From Ephydatia muelleri (lineage: Eukaryota; Porifera; Demospongiae; Spongillida; Spongillidae): a stretch of DNA of 64,000 nt. The notes below the pieces were generated by a model that did not search any database, was not told the DNA's origin, and saw only the letters and a program-made list of their open reading frames with translations. The stretch lies in assembly GCA_013339895.1 (NCBI GenBank), contig JABACO010000007.1:457738-521737 (forward strand). Direction: 5' to 3'. How positions within the stretch are numbered: the first letter of the stretch is position 1; the number at the start of each line of letters is the position of its first letter. Of this stretch, positions 45,290 to 61,965 are shown piece after piece. The translations under genes and the position numbers were made by a program.

Positions 45290-46900
45290 TATATGAATAC
45301 TAGTGTGGGAGGGAGCCTGCTTACAGCCCAGCTTCCAGCAAACGCTTGATTCTGGGGGCATCAATATCTAGTTGTCTATCAATCATCACACACATCCACT
45401 TCTGCTTCAATAGCTACACCTTAACACCAGTAGCCGTTCCTCTTTTGCGTCAATAGCTACACCTTAACATCAGTAGCCGTTCCTCCATGAGAGGATTCAA
45501 CTGATGGAGGTAATGTCATGCATAGCTAGCTAAAGGGAAGCTGCAGCATGGAGTTTTCAGTGTGCAGCTGTTTGATGCTCCTTGGCAACACCACATCCAT
45601 GCTGTGGCAGATGTGGTCTGATCAATGTTGTCTGTGCATCAAGTTGAGCATGCAACCTTCTGCAGCTGCTATCTTTCCTGCTGCCAATTGTACATCAGTA
45701 TTCTCGCCACTTGGTAACACAATATAACACCAATCCAACCCAGGTCCTGATGGCACTGTCTTTACCAACTAAAATGTCAAGCAGGTCTGTCCATCTATGT
45801 CTACTCACATTGGCACAACAGATATGTATGTATGCCATCGAAAATGTTTACTTAAAAGTATCTCCACTTCAGGCAATTGTTTGGCTACAAGCTGCATAGA
45901 ACAATATCACCCTTCAACTGCTGGATTGAAGCAGAGATTCTACCTGTTGAATGTTGCTAAAGGTTGAGACCAGAAAGGGCAGCCCTGGCTGGCTGGAGGC
46001 CCAGCTGATCATGAGTGACATAGACTCTGCAATTGAAAGGCTCTCAGGTTGAGGATGGAGTACCCCACATGATGGCAGCTAGCTGAGGGGGTGAGCCTCC
46101 AGGGACAGAAGTTTCGGATACAATTGCTGAAATAGCTACCATGCAGGCTGACACATGGTCCATGCAGGCTGACACGTGGTCCATGCAGGCTGACACGTGG
46201 TCCATGCAGGCTGACACGTGGTCCAGCAGCTGAGGAGTAGAGGATCGAGCCTATCTCCAACTGCGCGGCAGAGTAGGCTAAACACAGCGCCCTCAATTTG
46301 TGGGAGACAATATTGATGTCCGAAAAGCAAGCCAGCACGTCACATCTATGACTTTAATAGTGTAGTTGACAGATTACATAGCGATTCAACTCAGGCATTT
46401 GGATAATTGACCACCCTCGTTAGAAAGCGTACAAGCACAGGGCACATGAAAGTCTCAGTCCTTGCTAGAAGTATGAAAACAACCATTATAGAGAGCCCTT
46501 TTGGCATTCATCATTGATAGATATCCAGGTCTGGGACGGAGCCAGCATTTTACTATCAAATACATTTTGTCATGCGTGTTCGGTACGCGCTATAAATAAT
46601 TTTCCTGCTGGCACGATGCGCGGCATCTTTTTGCGGATCCTGGAAAATTTTTAACACTGTGCACAAAGAAAACTCCTCCCCCCCAGACCCACTTGCCGAT
46701 TAGTGGCACTTCAACGAACAGTCACCATCACTTGAAACCCCACCCACACTGCGCTGCATTGTCGGTGTAAAAATTACCGCTCAAGTTGATGCATATGTGC
46801 ATGTATGTGTGTGTGTGTGCAACATTTACTCATCCAATATATACTTCTTCAACACATCAGGGTGCAATGCTGAGAAATGCTCTATTACATAATAGACTAC
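45290..46900. other. No recognised gene
   Basis: Contains a two-copy repeat (AGCTACACCTTAACA..CAGTAGCCGTTCCTC, 45,410-45,485) and a 22-bp repeat at 46,135-46,225. A minus-strand frame (VLACFSDINIVSHKLRALC) may be a retroelement relic, but I cannot place it. Confidence 0.35.
46135..46225. repeat. 22-bp tandem repeat, 4 units
   Basis: The unit CATGCAGGCTGACACGTGGT (plus CC) is repeated four times with one substitution. Confidence 0.9.
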
Positions 46901-46941
46901 AACAATGATAGCTTTTCCAAATGAGGGGAGGGGGCGTGTCT

Positions 46942-51213
<4,272 letters not shown>

Positions 51214-51291
51214 TATTGGATTGGCGAAAACCAGAAAGATAACATAACACACACCTCCTTCGAATTAAAAATGCGACCACCACGCCCCTCG

Positions 51292-51303
51292 CTTATATAT
51301 AAA
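51292..51303 (-). promoter_or_regulatory. TATA box of the SHMT gene
   Basis: TTTATATATAAG on the minus strand lies about 80 bp upstream of the proposed ATG at 51213, a normal distance for TATA plus a 50-nt leader. Confidence 0.5.
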
Positions 51304-51513
51304 CCTCGGGCTATTGTTAATACGTGTGATGACAAAGAGGATTAGTAAGTCTCCTGTGAACAGCACCAGCTTTTCGTTCAATTAGGTTTTGGCTTTGATC
51401 GATTGACTGCCCAGCTGTAATGATGCCACCGCGCGAGACTTCGCTAATTATATTCATTACTAATAGCAGTCATTGACATAGACCTTTTTCATGTAATCTT
51501 TCATAACTGGAAA

Positions 51514-51590
51514 TATATAAAAAGGTAGAGGGAGTTGTAATTTGTCAACAAGATGTTCGGCACACTCTTCTCGTTGTTGCTGATTCATCT
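51514..51590 (+). CDS. Possible orphan first exon with signal-peptide-like start, truncated by transposon insertion
   Basis: TATATAAAAAGG (51514-51525) precedes an ATG at 51553 opening MFGTLFSLLLIHL, a short hydrophobic start, then CT|GTAAAGC, a donor-like site at 51590. The sequence downstream is replaced by element 1 within 300 bp, so a gene starting here would have been cut. The exon is very short and the evidence is weak; it may be chance. Confidence 0.25.
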
Positions 51591-51774
51591 GTAAAGCATT
51601 GGTTACCTAAATCTGTCAATGCACTCTGATGTGATGTGTCACTAGGAAATTTGAAGTAATATCTTTCATCCGTCAACAAAATAGAACATTTTGACCGAAC
51701 TTGCTCCACGCGTCGGGTGTGAACCTAATAATTTGTGGCAAGTTTTCCATGAATCAAATCCAGGTCTTTCTTAG

Positions 51775-51863
51775 ACATGCCCTGCGCCTCAGCATTTAGT
51801 ATGCGGAGTTGTGCAGAGTTCACATATCAACTATATGCAGATGAGTATCATTGAAGTGTTCAT
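51775..51863 (-). repeat. Inverted-repeat flank of element 1 right copy, left side
   Basis: Its reverse complement (ATATGAACACTTCAATGATA, CTCATCTGCATATAGTTGAT, GCACAACTCCGCATACTAAA) matches 58,220-58,305. The flanks of the right copy are thus inverted relative to each other, unlike those of the left copy. Confidence 0.8.
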
Positions 51864-54183
51864 ATCATGGCCAGAAATGGAGGACATGAGTGAATATGTA
51901 AAGTTGTGATAGAGATTTGAGAATTCTGATTTCACCAATAAATTTGTCACCTTTTTAAATGATTTATCGTGTTGCAAGACAAGAAATTATTAATTCAAAT
52001 CAATTAACTAAAATTAATTTTTTCAAATTGAATTCCAAACACGTTCAGTATTCGCTAAAAATCGGTCTGATTATAATATACGTGTATCATGAAAAGAACA
52101 TTAAGCATCCATTAACTAAATTCAAGACAAATTCATTACAACCGAGCATAATTAATTATATTCATAAACGTATGTCATTATGTAATACCTTGCGTCATTT
52201 GATGTGTCGTCTGCTCACGAGACTTCTGCTCTCACGATAATATATCTCTGACGATACATTGTACCAAACCTCCGTTTCTGCAAAGATAAAAATGAGTCTT
52301 GACGATACAAATACGGTACGCCCACGCTTATGTGGATTGATGCAACGCAAGTGCGCAAATTAAAAATTCTGCGTGCCAGACTAGTGTATAATAACAACAG
52401 GTCCTGACATGTTTTTGTTGTTGCCGAAACACGATATCCTACATACCATGCGCAAATTTAGTTGAGCGTTTTATTAGTTCCCTGATACCAAGTCATTTCG
52501 TGCATTTCTCACGCGACACAATAGTGGAACTAATCATGATACTCAGTAACCGATTGAGTATTTTAACACGAGGTGTCGCTACATCAGGCGGGAATGATGG
52601 TGTTCTACAGTTTCGTTCGAGTACGTTTTAAGCCAAAGCGTTCGAAGCTATCAAACAGCACATGGAGAAATTTCTGTTGTATACATGTAGCTCACGATTA
52701 TTTCCCCATCTGTATCGTTTTTAATGTGAGGTGCAATTTGGTCATATCAACAAAAATCCATGGTGGGTCTTAATAATCGTGGGATTCGGGGATAAAAACA
52801 CGAAGTTAAAGCAAGATCCCACAATATGCATTTTACCATACAGCAAACTTGATGTGTAGTATATGATGCGCAGAAAATAGGAAGTCCATAGCAGTTGTGT
52901 AACATGTGTGATTGATTACAAGGAGATGTACATTTATGATTTATAAAATATACAAAACAAATTTAGGAAAGCGTCATATCATGCACACATATGAACAGCT
53001 ACATGTAAAACCCTGAAATAACTGGTTGCTATACATCAGGTTCACAAAAGTACAGTGGAAAAGCCCGCTACATGTACATGATTATCTGTTGGAATGCACC
53101 ATTTTATCACATTATAGGTCAGTGGATGTTTGAAGGCAAACATTATGAACGCCTGCAGGCAACATCATGCAGAGCTCATTCAAAACATCTATAGTACAGG
53201 AGTAACAAGAGAGACAATATATATAGGTCATAAGTGCAGACAACTTATAGACCTTATTCACAGCATGGTCTAGCCGCGGCCAGAGAATCAATTCCTGAAC
53301 TGCTTTCACATTGATCAGCTGAATTAAGTCAGGATGAGGTGGATACATGCATGTGGTGCACGTTAAGCCCGCTACATGATTATCTGTTGGAACGCACCAT
53401 TTTTTCACACCCATTAAAAGTTCATAGGCCCGTGTATGTTTGAAGGCATGCAAGCATTATGAACTCCTGCAGGCAACATCATGCAGAGCTCATTCTAAAC
53501 ATTGCAGCTCATTGTAAACAACATTGCAGTATAGTATATACATGTACATGTATTCATGGTAACTACATTGGGCATGAGTCTGGATCATCACACAGCTACG
53601 TGCCAGTATATAGCACTGAACAACACAGTCAGTTCATTGCATATCACTCTATACTATCTATGGATATATGTTAGGTATCATAAATATGATATCAGTAGTC
53701 CAAAACACTGTGTTGATGTGTACACTGTACTAAAAAAGACAGCTATACTTAAAGACATTGCAATAAGTATACCAACCTCTGAAATTACTCATGTACAGCG
53801 TTATTTCACCTTTCTGTAAACATGTATACTGTGCTGCAGCTGCCTGACCCTGGACGTTGAGTGTTTTTATTTAGGAAGTAAATGCATACCTCCCCGGCTT
53901 AGATTGGGCATGGGGAAACATACAGTATGTTGAAAGGGAGCTTTGTCTAAGGTTATTAGGTTAAGCCTGCCTCCTGTCTGCAACTCTCCCCTCTATATAC
54001 AAATTATCCCCAAACAAGATTATCCCTTTGTCTGGTTCCAGGTATTGTACTACTGTTAATTCCTGGGAAAGCAACCATTCAGTCCTATTGACAACCTGAT
54101 TTTGTTTACCCCCCATCACTTCACTTGTGCATTGATCTTACTTTTTAAACTTATTTTCCTGTCATACATCAATGGCTGCAAAG

Positions 54184-54617
54184 TTAGTATTTTAAAGTTT
54201 CTCGCATCTGAGATCGCATTTCTTGCATTCCTCCTTCATGCCAATATGCTGCAGCATGTTTGGTGTAGTGCCTCTTCTCTCTGGCATACTGTTGTAGTAA
54301 CTCCAGCCTGTGCTCAGCCAACATGATTTCTGCAGGAGCATCCCAACGATTACTTGAAAAATAGTTTCGTTTGGAGTCATCTTTGTGCTTCTCAACACCT
54401 ACATGAAGTTACTGATGTAGATGATGTTAAGAACTTAACAAACTTACCTTGGCAAGAGAATTGTTTTATGTTTCCAAACTGTCGGATGGCATCAGGAACA
54501 TGGTACACCATGACATGAAAGTAAGGAGTTACAAATTTCTTTTGGTGACCATCACTCTTTATCCGCAGAAAGAGTTGAATCCATCTTTTAGCCTGAATGT
54601 AAGCTGATTTGGTCACA

Positions 54618-54674
<57 letters not shown>

Positions 54675-56918
54675 ATGTGTTGATGTGTACCTTCAAATGT
54701 ATGTCATCTGCAGCATTTGGTGGAGGTGTTTCACTAGACAACAGGTTGTATAAAACTTCAAAATCCTTTTAGGAATAAAAAAAACATTATTGTTAGCCTA
54801 TCGAGGGAAGTAGTTCACCTTCCATAGCTGAACTACATCATCCAGAAAAGCATTTGGTAAGGGGATATCTTTCATCTTGGAAGGAAGTAGCTAGCATATG
54901 GAAAGGCAGAATTGGAACACATAAATTATAGGGTGTGTTGTACCTTCAAAACCTTCTTTTTGGCTTCCCCAGTTAACGACGTCCATTCAACTTTTCCATC
55001 ACTCGATTCAGATTCCCAAATAGTAAATGAGACTCCACAGCTCCTGATGTATGCCACATGCTGCTGTGTATGTGGCTCTGACATTTTGATTAAGTTTCTT
55101 AACATGACATCAATAATTCTCAGAAATAAGTGCAGCTCATCAATCATCATGTGGTCCACTGGAATGGCAGTCAGTGGCGATTAACTGACCCTTGGTGTAC
55201 AGCAGCAGTTCTGCCATGAGAGGCAAAGGCACGTCTGTGCAGAAATTTAAGAACTGACATATGCTACTTAAGTCAGCTAGGATCATGCATTTTTACCTGA
55301 GGGTAACTAGTGTTCTGGCCATAGTTGTGCTGTAATACGATTCAGGCTTTGACACATCCCACCTATATAGTGACATCGGTTGACACCATGTTTAGCCAAA
55401 TGTATTGGTAACTTACCTGCAATCACGGTGCACTGTACATTTTGGACATGCATAAATGGAGTTAGCTGCATTAAGGCCCAGCATTGTGAGCATGAACTGT
55501 AACACATACGAAACATAAATGTGCATGCCTGTAATACCATTACATCACAAACCTTCATGTCAGAAGAAAAAAAAGTTCAATATTGTAGCTCACGCCATTG
55601 ACAGCAACAAATCCTAGCTGCTGAAGACCATCAATTTCTTGAAAAGTTGCAGCGAAAGCTGTGGAAATGGTGTCATAATCTTCAGCCCCTTTTACAACTG
55701 CGATGGTATGGTTGCCTAGATAAAACAGTCACTGAGTCTCAGGCTGAGTCACAGGCACGTTAAGATTTATACCTATTCCAGACAGATAGCGACCAACTGG
55801 CATCAGAATGGCGTACGAAAGCAAAACAAAGCTTGACGTCCGTGAAAACTTTGCTCCGTCACCAGATATCCTAACTTTAATTTTCTGGTTAGGTTGAAAA
55901 CTTGTAGCATCTTGAGCGATCTGTTGCATACAGGCAAGTATTAGAATACATGTACATAACACATTCATGCTTACCATGGTGGATAATTGTTCGCACAATG
56001 ACCGTTCGAAAGAGCGATAGGCACCTTCATGTCCCGGGATGCGTGTTAGTTGCATCGTGTGGTTGAGATCCGTACGAGCTTTTTTAACTGCACGAGATCT
56101 CGGTAACTCGCTAAAAAGCATTGCAAGTTCGTGGTAGAAGGCATCACTTACTCCATACCTATCTAAAATGTATAGAACTCGCAAATCCACAGTGTCCTCA
56201 TTCTCGGAGGCCGCATCATCTGAGAAAGGTATGTGGAACGTCTTGCCAGAAGTGGTGTGGACTTTCAGCGACTCTGCAACAAGCCCATAAGTAGACAAAA
56301 ATTCCAACGCCTTGTTTGCATGTTCAGACACCTCTTGGATTTTTCTTCGTGCATGCCGGTTGCTGACTGCATATCAATCTTACCTCCTGGGTTGTTCTGT
56401 GAGTCCTGGGCTTCACTCAACGCATCTTTTAGGTCCTGCACTTCTTCTTGTAAGCCTTCAATGAATGCATCCGCTTCTTCATTCATATAGGTAACTTCGT
56501 TTAGCTCGCTTTGTAAATCCGCAGCAGAAATCGTTTCACCATTCAGGATAGTTATCGTGGTGGAACGAAGTAGCGCATTCTTTCTATTCACGCCTCTTGC
56601 AGCTCTTACTTTTGAAACCACGCCAAGTGATTTACGGTAAAGTAAATCCTCTAAGCGCGCTGCTTCTGGATTCAGCGTAATTGCTTCGTCCACGATGTAC
56701 TCGTTTGCTAGTGCTACGAAGCTTGTATTCTTCTCTCGATTATTTGCCCAGTCGCCCAATACACGATTGGGTATGGACAGACAGCAGACACCATCAGGGT
56801 CGACGGATCCTTCAATTGCTACCACCAATGTTTCCAAAGGTGGAAGCACATCATTCAATGGTATATACCGTCTTTTGCTGGCGGCAACTGGTCCTTCTCC
56901 GTGATTCGTTGATTCCAT
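54184..56918 (-). pseudogene. Element 1 transposase, right copy with 2-bp insertion frameshift
   Basis: Same exon layout and motifs as the left copy (ISGDGAKFS, FFSSDMK, IDELHLFLRI, QGVEKHND). Start ATG at 56918, stop at 54186-54184. Relative to the left copy there is an extra AT near 56,371-56,374 (GATATGCAG for GATGCAG), breaking the frame after GGKID. The exon-1 donor (CCACCATG|GTAAGC) is intact here and lacks the CATG duplication seen at left. Minor substitutions include one His for Gln and one Thr for Asn. Confidence 0.7.
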
Positions 56919-57432
56919 TTTAAGAAGCAAAAAACTGAATAAGCACTATCTGAACCTGCGGCAGCAGGGTCAATATAGGATTGATTGATGATTGATGAAT
57001 ATCATTAAAAAAACTTCACTCGCGTCTGGAGAGACAACGGAGAAACGGATCGCGTATAATATATCAATTCCGCAACGGCAGTGTATGCGTATATATTATC
57101 GTTAATTCAATGCTGCATTGTCACACCACCACCACCACCACCACGACCATGCAGAGTTAGGACGCTATCCAGATATCATTTGTAAAAAAAATAACTGGTT
57201 TGCGGGTTAATTTCATGAGACGTGTTTGCGTGGCATACTGGTCTGCGTACGCGAATACCAGCATATGTGTCCGCATACAGCTATGTACGTATGCAGGTAT
57301 GGCATAGCTCTGTATACCCATGGGCGTACGCAGCCTTCAGGAAGAGGGTCGAATTTGGTTCACATGCATCATACGGCAAGGGAGGATACTGGAGAGGGGT
57401 TTACAGGTCAGACCCGCGATACGAAAAGCGGA

Positions 57433-57470
57433 GGTGGGGGGGGGGGGGGGGGGGGGGGGGAGGGGGGGCT
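57433..57470. repeat. Poly(G) run, ~25-30 bp
   Basis: A long G run within the element 1 5' region. The equivalent left-copy tract (12,152-12,170) is shorter and partly C-rich on the plus strand. G-quadruplex forming potential; length unreliable. Confidence 0.85.
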
Positions 57471-58211
57471 GTACGCTTCAGACCCTTTATCCACCCCTGT
57501 ACGGTATACTTACTCAATGGTGAAGGTGACCTCGTTTTGGGGAGTGGAACCGTCAACCCCCCCCCCCCCCCCCCCCCCACCCCCCTCTGCGTAGAATACG
57601 GCACGTTGTCACGCAGTGGTACGTCCTGCTATTTTTGATAATGTGTGCGTACGGCCTTGCAGTTTACAATGTTAAATAAGTCCAAAGCCAGGCAGCTCTA
57701 GCTCTATGGCAGCTACTCATAATACATTGTACATTGAAAACGTGACGTATTATTCATGAATAATTCATCATATATTGCCCCAGATTTTGAAGTAGGGTAC
57801 ACTAAAGTGACATTCTAATCTTGTGTGTAGGTCTCATAAATATACGACTTGATCTGAAGGTTATCTCAATAGTTCAGCCTTCATATTCCATCCGGTAGAC
57901 TTGAAGTTTCTGTCAGAGTAATTGGAAATAAATAGAACAAGCAAAACAATGGCATGTTCCATGTACAAAGTCTGTAATAAACACAAAACTGCGTTTCTAA
58001 TTTGTACTGAACACATTTTAACGGAGATCAGAATGGGAAAAAGATAGTCTATTATTATTACTACCATAATCTGCCTGGTAGACTTAAGATTTAGCTTCCG
58101 TACAAGAACCATGCCTGTTAGTAGACATTTCTCCATTTACTTCCCGTTCAATAAATTTTATACGCGTGACGCGGGTATTCAATTATTCATGTCCGGGATT
58201 GCTGGACATGT

Positions 58212-58305
58212 GCAGACGTCTGCATATGAACACTTCAATGATGCTCATCTGCATATGGTTGATATGCAGATTGCACAACTCCGCATACTAAATGCTGTGG
58301 CGCAG
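58212..58305 (+). repeat. Inverted-repeat flank of element 1 right copy, right side
   Basis: CATATGAACACTTCAATGAT, TCATCTGCATATGGTTGATA and GCACAACTCCGCATACTAAA pair with 51,775-51,863 in reverse complement, with scattered substitutions. Confidence 0.8.
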
Positions 58306-58677
58306 TGGTACAATGGAGCTAAGAAATGTTTAGTTGATGACTCTTGTATTACCAATTGTCTCACAAGCGCTATTTGTTTCAATAAAGTGTCTAGCACTTC
58401 TGTTTTGATATCTCGCATCTCTAAACTGGCAACGTTGCAAACGGCTGTCATAGGAGAATTAATTTCACATATAATTGCACTTACGCAGTCCCACAGAATG
58501 GTCACATATGTTTAGTAATGCTGCGTGCTGCAGTTGGTAACTGATCAATACATGTACAGTAGTAATATGGTCTATTGGACTATGACGTCCACGTTCTGCA
58601 GAATACTTTGTTTTGGCACTGAAGATAGGCAAATCTCCACCATTTTCGTTCAAATTTGAAATTAACCATTTACACAA
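58245..58677 (-). CDS. Hypothetical ORFs adjoining element 1 (two overlapping frames)
   Basis: Minus-strand frames 58677-58465 (CKWLISNLNENGGDLPIFSA) and 58505-58245 (NSPMTAVCNVASLEMRDIKT) have non-repetitive composition and could be exons of one gene or relic, but I recognise no domain. The opposite strand (58210-58515) is also open, so the coding strand is undecided. Confidence 0.25.
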
Positions 58678-58679
58678 GC

Positions 58680-59680
58680 GTTCAGCAAGTGTACCATTAC
58701 CAGCGGAATAACCGGTGATAATATCAGAAAGCTTGTAGCGTCAGTTTTACAGGAGGAGTACATTCTAAATAATTTATATCGATGATTAGACAACATGGGT
58801 CAGAGAGCACCGGCAATATGCAGCTTCAAGACGCGACGGTGTAGCAAACATCTGGGCCATGAAATAAATGCATTCAAATTTATATCAGAAAAAGGACGAG
58901 ACATACTATATTATTACATTTACATTACCAGCCATGCCTTACAGCCACATGTGCTGATTAGCCACATGATGTAGTCCAATTCTCAACACATATACTGTGT
59001 AGAGACTATTTGAAAATAATTAAAGACATCATCATTTGTGCTTGACAGTTCACAATTTGGTGTCATTCCTTTATGGAACACGTATTTAAATAAAATTGGG
59101 CATTTGTATAAACCAATTCTAAATAGTAAGGAAACAAAGTATTACATAAATATTACAGACCTGCATTTAGCAAACAACGTATATAGCACTTGAACATGCT
59201 AATATTATGCAAGTGACATTGTTGCTATGGAGACGGTACTGATTCATGTACCAGACAAGATCTCTGTGACGAATGGGCCGACCAGTAGAGAAAGTATTGC
59301 ACGGATCCAGGGTGGCTACAGCTCCACTTTTTTACTGGTTCATTAGTTATTGGTGTAGTTTTTCATACAACTCATTAAAATCAAAAGTATTTGTAACGTG
59401 CAAGCAGCTACAGTTTTTTACCCCTTCCATCACCACTGGGATAAGACGGAAGTGAAAGGAGTGTGTGTGCCTATGTGCAATCAGGCAACAGAATTTGATC
59501 CTGTTAATGGTCATTTCTTAATTTTATCATTCAATTTGTAATCACATGACTGTAATAATGACGGCTGATTGACTTGTGAACTATATTTAATTGACCAACC
59601 ATTGTACAGATCTGTTATGGAGGTACAGTTGGACAAACTACGTGCATGCTGTTCTGCTCGATTCTCACTGATGATATAAT
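58680..59680. other. No recognised gene
   Basis: AT-rich with short ORFs. A plus-strand frame at 59,273-59,455 (FYWFISYWCSFSYNSL) is unremarkable. Confidence 0.4.
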
Positions 59681-59812
59681 CCCCTATCTCCCATATATGG
59701 AGTGGAATCCCTATCTCCCATATATGGAGTGGAATCCCTATCTCCCATACATGGAGTGGAATCCCCTATCTCCCATATATGGAGTGGAATCTCATATATG
59801 GAGTGGAATGCG
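59678..59812. repeat. ~27-bp tandem repeat, 4-5 units
   Basis: Units contain CTATCTCCCATATATGGAGT and GGAATCC. CATATATG and CTCCCATATATGGAG are palindromic. Confidence 0.9.
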
Positions 59813-60089
59813 GTTTTCCTACATCTTTGGTGCAAATCAAGCAGGAAAATGTGCACATATAGCTTACAACGGATGACATAATAATTGTGGGGTAGGACGT
59901 CACGATTATAGAGTGCAAGACTCAAAGATAGATTTTGCCAAACAGAGAATGGTGTGGTAGGAGATGTGTTGTACATAGCAAGTCATGTACATTAAAAGGA
60001 CAGGCATTATAGCGATACAAATGTAGAGTAACATTTAAGTTATATAGATGAGGGACCATTTTCTCTGAAAGTGTCCTATTTTCTTGTTT

Positions 60090-60190
60090 TCCATGAACAT
60101 GCACATACATCTCTGAGGTCAAAAATGTATCAATGAGTCTACTATAAAGTGATGGACACTTGCACTTCCTTGATACATTCCTGAATATAT
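60090..60190. repeat. Dispersed repeat shared with 42,682-42,790
   Basis: TTCCATGAACATGCACATAC, ATCTCTGAGGTCAAAAATGT and ATCAATGAGT...GGACACTTGCACTTC occur in the same order and strand in both places. Confidence 0.85.
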
Positions 60191-60600
60191 AAATGTAAAA
60201 TGATCTTGTGCTAGAAAGGGCTGTTCTTCCGAACTTCGGCCTGGTAGTTGGGAGACAGCTTTCAGATTGGCTTGGGAGGCTGTAGATGACTCATGAAGAA
60301 AAGAAAAAAAGTCTGCTTCCTCAATCTTCTGAGACAACAACCGTTGTTTGGGTTTAGAGTCAAGGATCTCTGCTGTGGATATTTGATTCAGAGGACAGTA
60401 CCAAGTTATTGAATTGATAAACTGCGCTGTCCAGGTGCCCCCGCAAAGTATCACTTGAGAGTGGGCTGCAGATTGTTAGACACTTCTGCTGCTGCAGGAG
60501 CACTGCTGCTGGAGCACTGCTGCTGAGCATGCATTGCCGTAGAGCATAAGCCGAGGCCACACCCAAGCACGTGCTTAGTTGGGCTTGCTTAGCAGCAAAA
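60190..60600 (-). pseudogene. Retrotransposon polyprotein fragment (region after reverse transcriptase)
   Basis: Minus-strand frames contain DSKPKQRLLSQKIEEADFFS and NLKAVSQLPGRSS. This resembles the segment between the reverse transcriptase and the Zn/nuclease region of LINE-like elements in invertebrates as I recall it. Frames are broken, and an expanded CAGCAGTGCTCC-type repeat sits near 60,490-60,530. Confidence 0.4.
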
Positions 60601-60884
60601 GGACTGAGTGCAATGTGTGCACAGGTTTCAAGGCAATGCAGACTGTCTCTGTGGAATTAACAGAGCACTTGAGAATATCTGTGGAGGATGAAGTTGTACA
60701 AGTAAGGTAGGCCATCTGCAGAATGCTCCACACATCCATAGGAGAGATAGAGCAAATTGAGTTTCACATAACTGTGGGAGAGATGCAAAAGTTCACGTGC
60801 CTAAGCTATCCTTTTCTGGATGAATTAACACAGAACTGAAGTTCCAATGGGGGCCCAAATGATCTCAAAGCAGGGTTTTGCAGA

Positions 60885-61520
60885 TCATGAAATAGTATGA
60901 TAGAACATGTCAAGGTTTTGAAGGCTGTACAGTTCACACTTAGAATAATTCAAGCTAAGACCACTGGGCACATTGTGTTCCTGAATGACCTCCAAAGCTT
61001 TGATCAGTGAAGCTCTGGTACCAGCCAGGGCGCCATCATCTAGGTACCAACAAATATTGGTCAGATCAATACACTGGGGATTGGCAACAATAGCTTGGAG
61101 TGTTGCATGAAGTAAAAGGGAGAAAAGCAGAGGGCTCAACGGGTCTCCCTCCTGCACTCCTGATGCAGACACAAGCTCTCCCATGTTGCCAGAGTAGTTG
61201 ATGGTTGGAATAACACCACGATACATAACAAAGAAGTTCTGGTAAATGGACTGCACAGAGATGAACAACAGCCTGACGAGATACTAAATTGAATGCATGT
61301 CCACTTTGAGAGTGGCAAAGCCAAGATGCATCTAGTGTTGATTGCTTCTCTTAAGTTAAGTGGTGAATAATTTTTTTTTCTGTGCTGCCTGGGCAAACTG
61401 GAGAGGTGCAAAGTTATCAGCTGCCTTATGTTTTGTAAGCGCCCTTGCCAGCCATACACCTTAAAACCTCACCAACCGAAATAGGTCGAACATCCCAGCC
61501 CTGCACCTTGGGCTTTAGTA
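60885..61520 (-). pseudogene. Reverse transcriptase fragment (LINE-like), degraded
   Basis: Minus-strand ORF 61268-60885 contains SGVQEGDPLSPLLFSLLLH and YLDDGALAG, the conserved RT blocks leading to the catalytic Asp pair, followed by GLSLNYSKCELYS. Upstream, in other frames, PVSVGEVLRCMAGKGAYKT and further RT palm sequence appear with stops and frameshifts. RT copies element RNA into DNA; this copy cannot encode a complete enzyme. Confidence 0.7.
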
Positions 61521-61965
61521 ATGCAGTGAGGCCACCACCTGCTAGGAAGGGTGCAAAACCCATAGGAGCCTACCCAGCAAGGAAAATGTCCATAACATGA
61601 CGCAACTAACTTTCAATTGAACTGGGGATAACTGCATCTGCTGCATCAATAAGATGTTTTACCTGATGCCGTCACACGCACTTTAGGGAACGCTCGCAAC
61701 AAAATAACAATGCTGAAGTTAGAAGGAAGCTGGACTGAAGAATCATTTTTTATTGTTAATAATATTGATAACAAAATACTTGCCGGTTTACATGGCATGA
61801 AATACACATCAAACACAGACCGGTACGGTTGTACACTCTTCGGACTGGCATTTGCTCTAATTAAGCAAATGCTTAAGTTAGAGAACAGGTCGAAAGAAGC
61901 CTGTGACTTTGGCAGGGACTTGTGGATTGCAAGCCGAACAGCAACTTGTGCAAAAAAACAATGAA
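61521..61965 (+). other. Open plus-strand segment between two retrotransposon fragments
   Basis: A plus-strand frame (about 61,674-61,964) reads LEGSWTEESFFIVNNIDNKI and FGLAFALIKQMLKLENRSKE. It is not repetitive and I do not recognise it. It may be an inserted exon of unknown origin or chance. Confidence 0.25.

Larger units (their letters stand above)
51867..58209 (-). mobile_element. Element 1, right copy (inverted, internally deleted)
   Basis: Near-identical by eye to 11426-18832 in reverse complement, from ATGGCCAGAAATGGAGGACA (left) to the ATGTCC hairpin end at 58209. It lacks the segment equivalent to about 15,922-17,035, joined near 53,668, which removes the chromodomain-like and GHVPRE-type ORFs. 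It is 6.34 kb against 7.41 kb. It also has longer poly(G) and poly(C) runs near 57,440 and 57,560. Confidence 0.85.
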
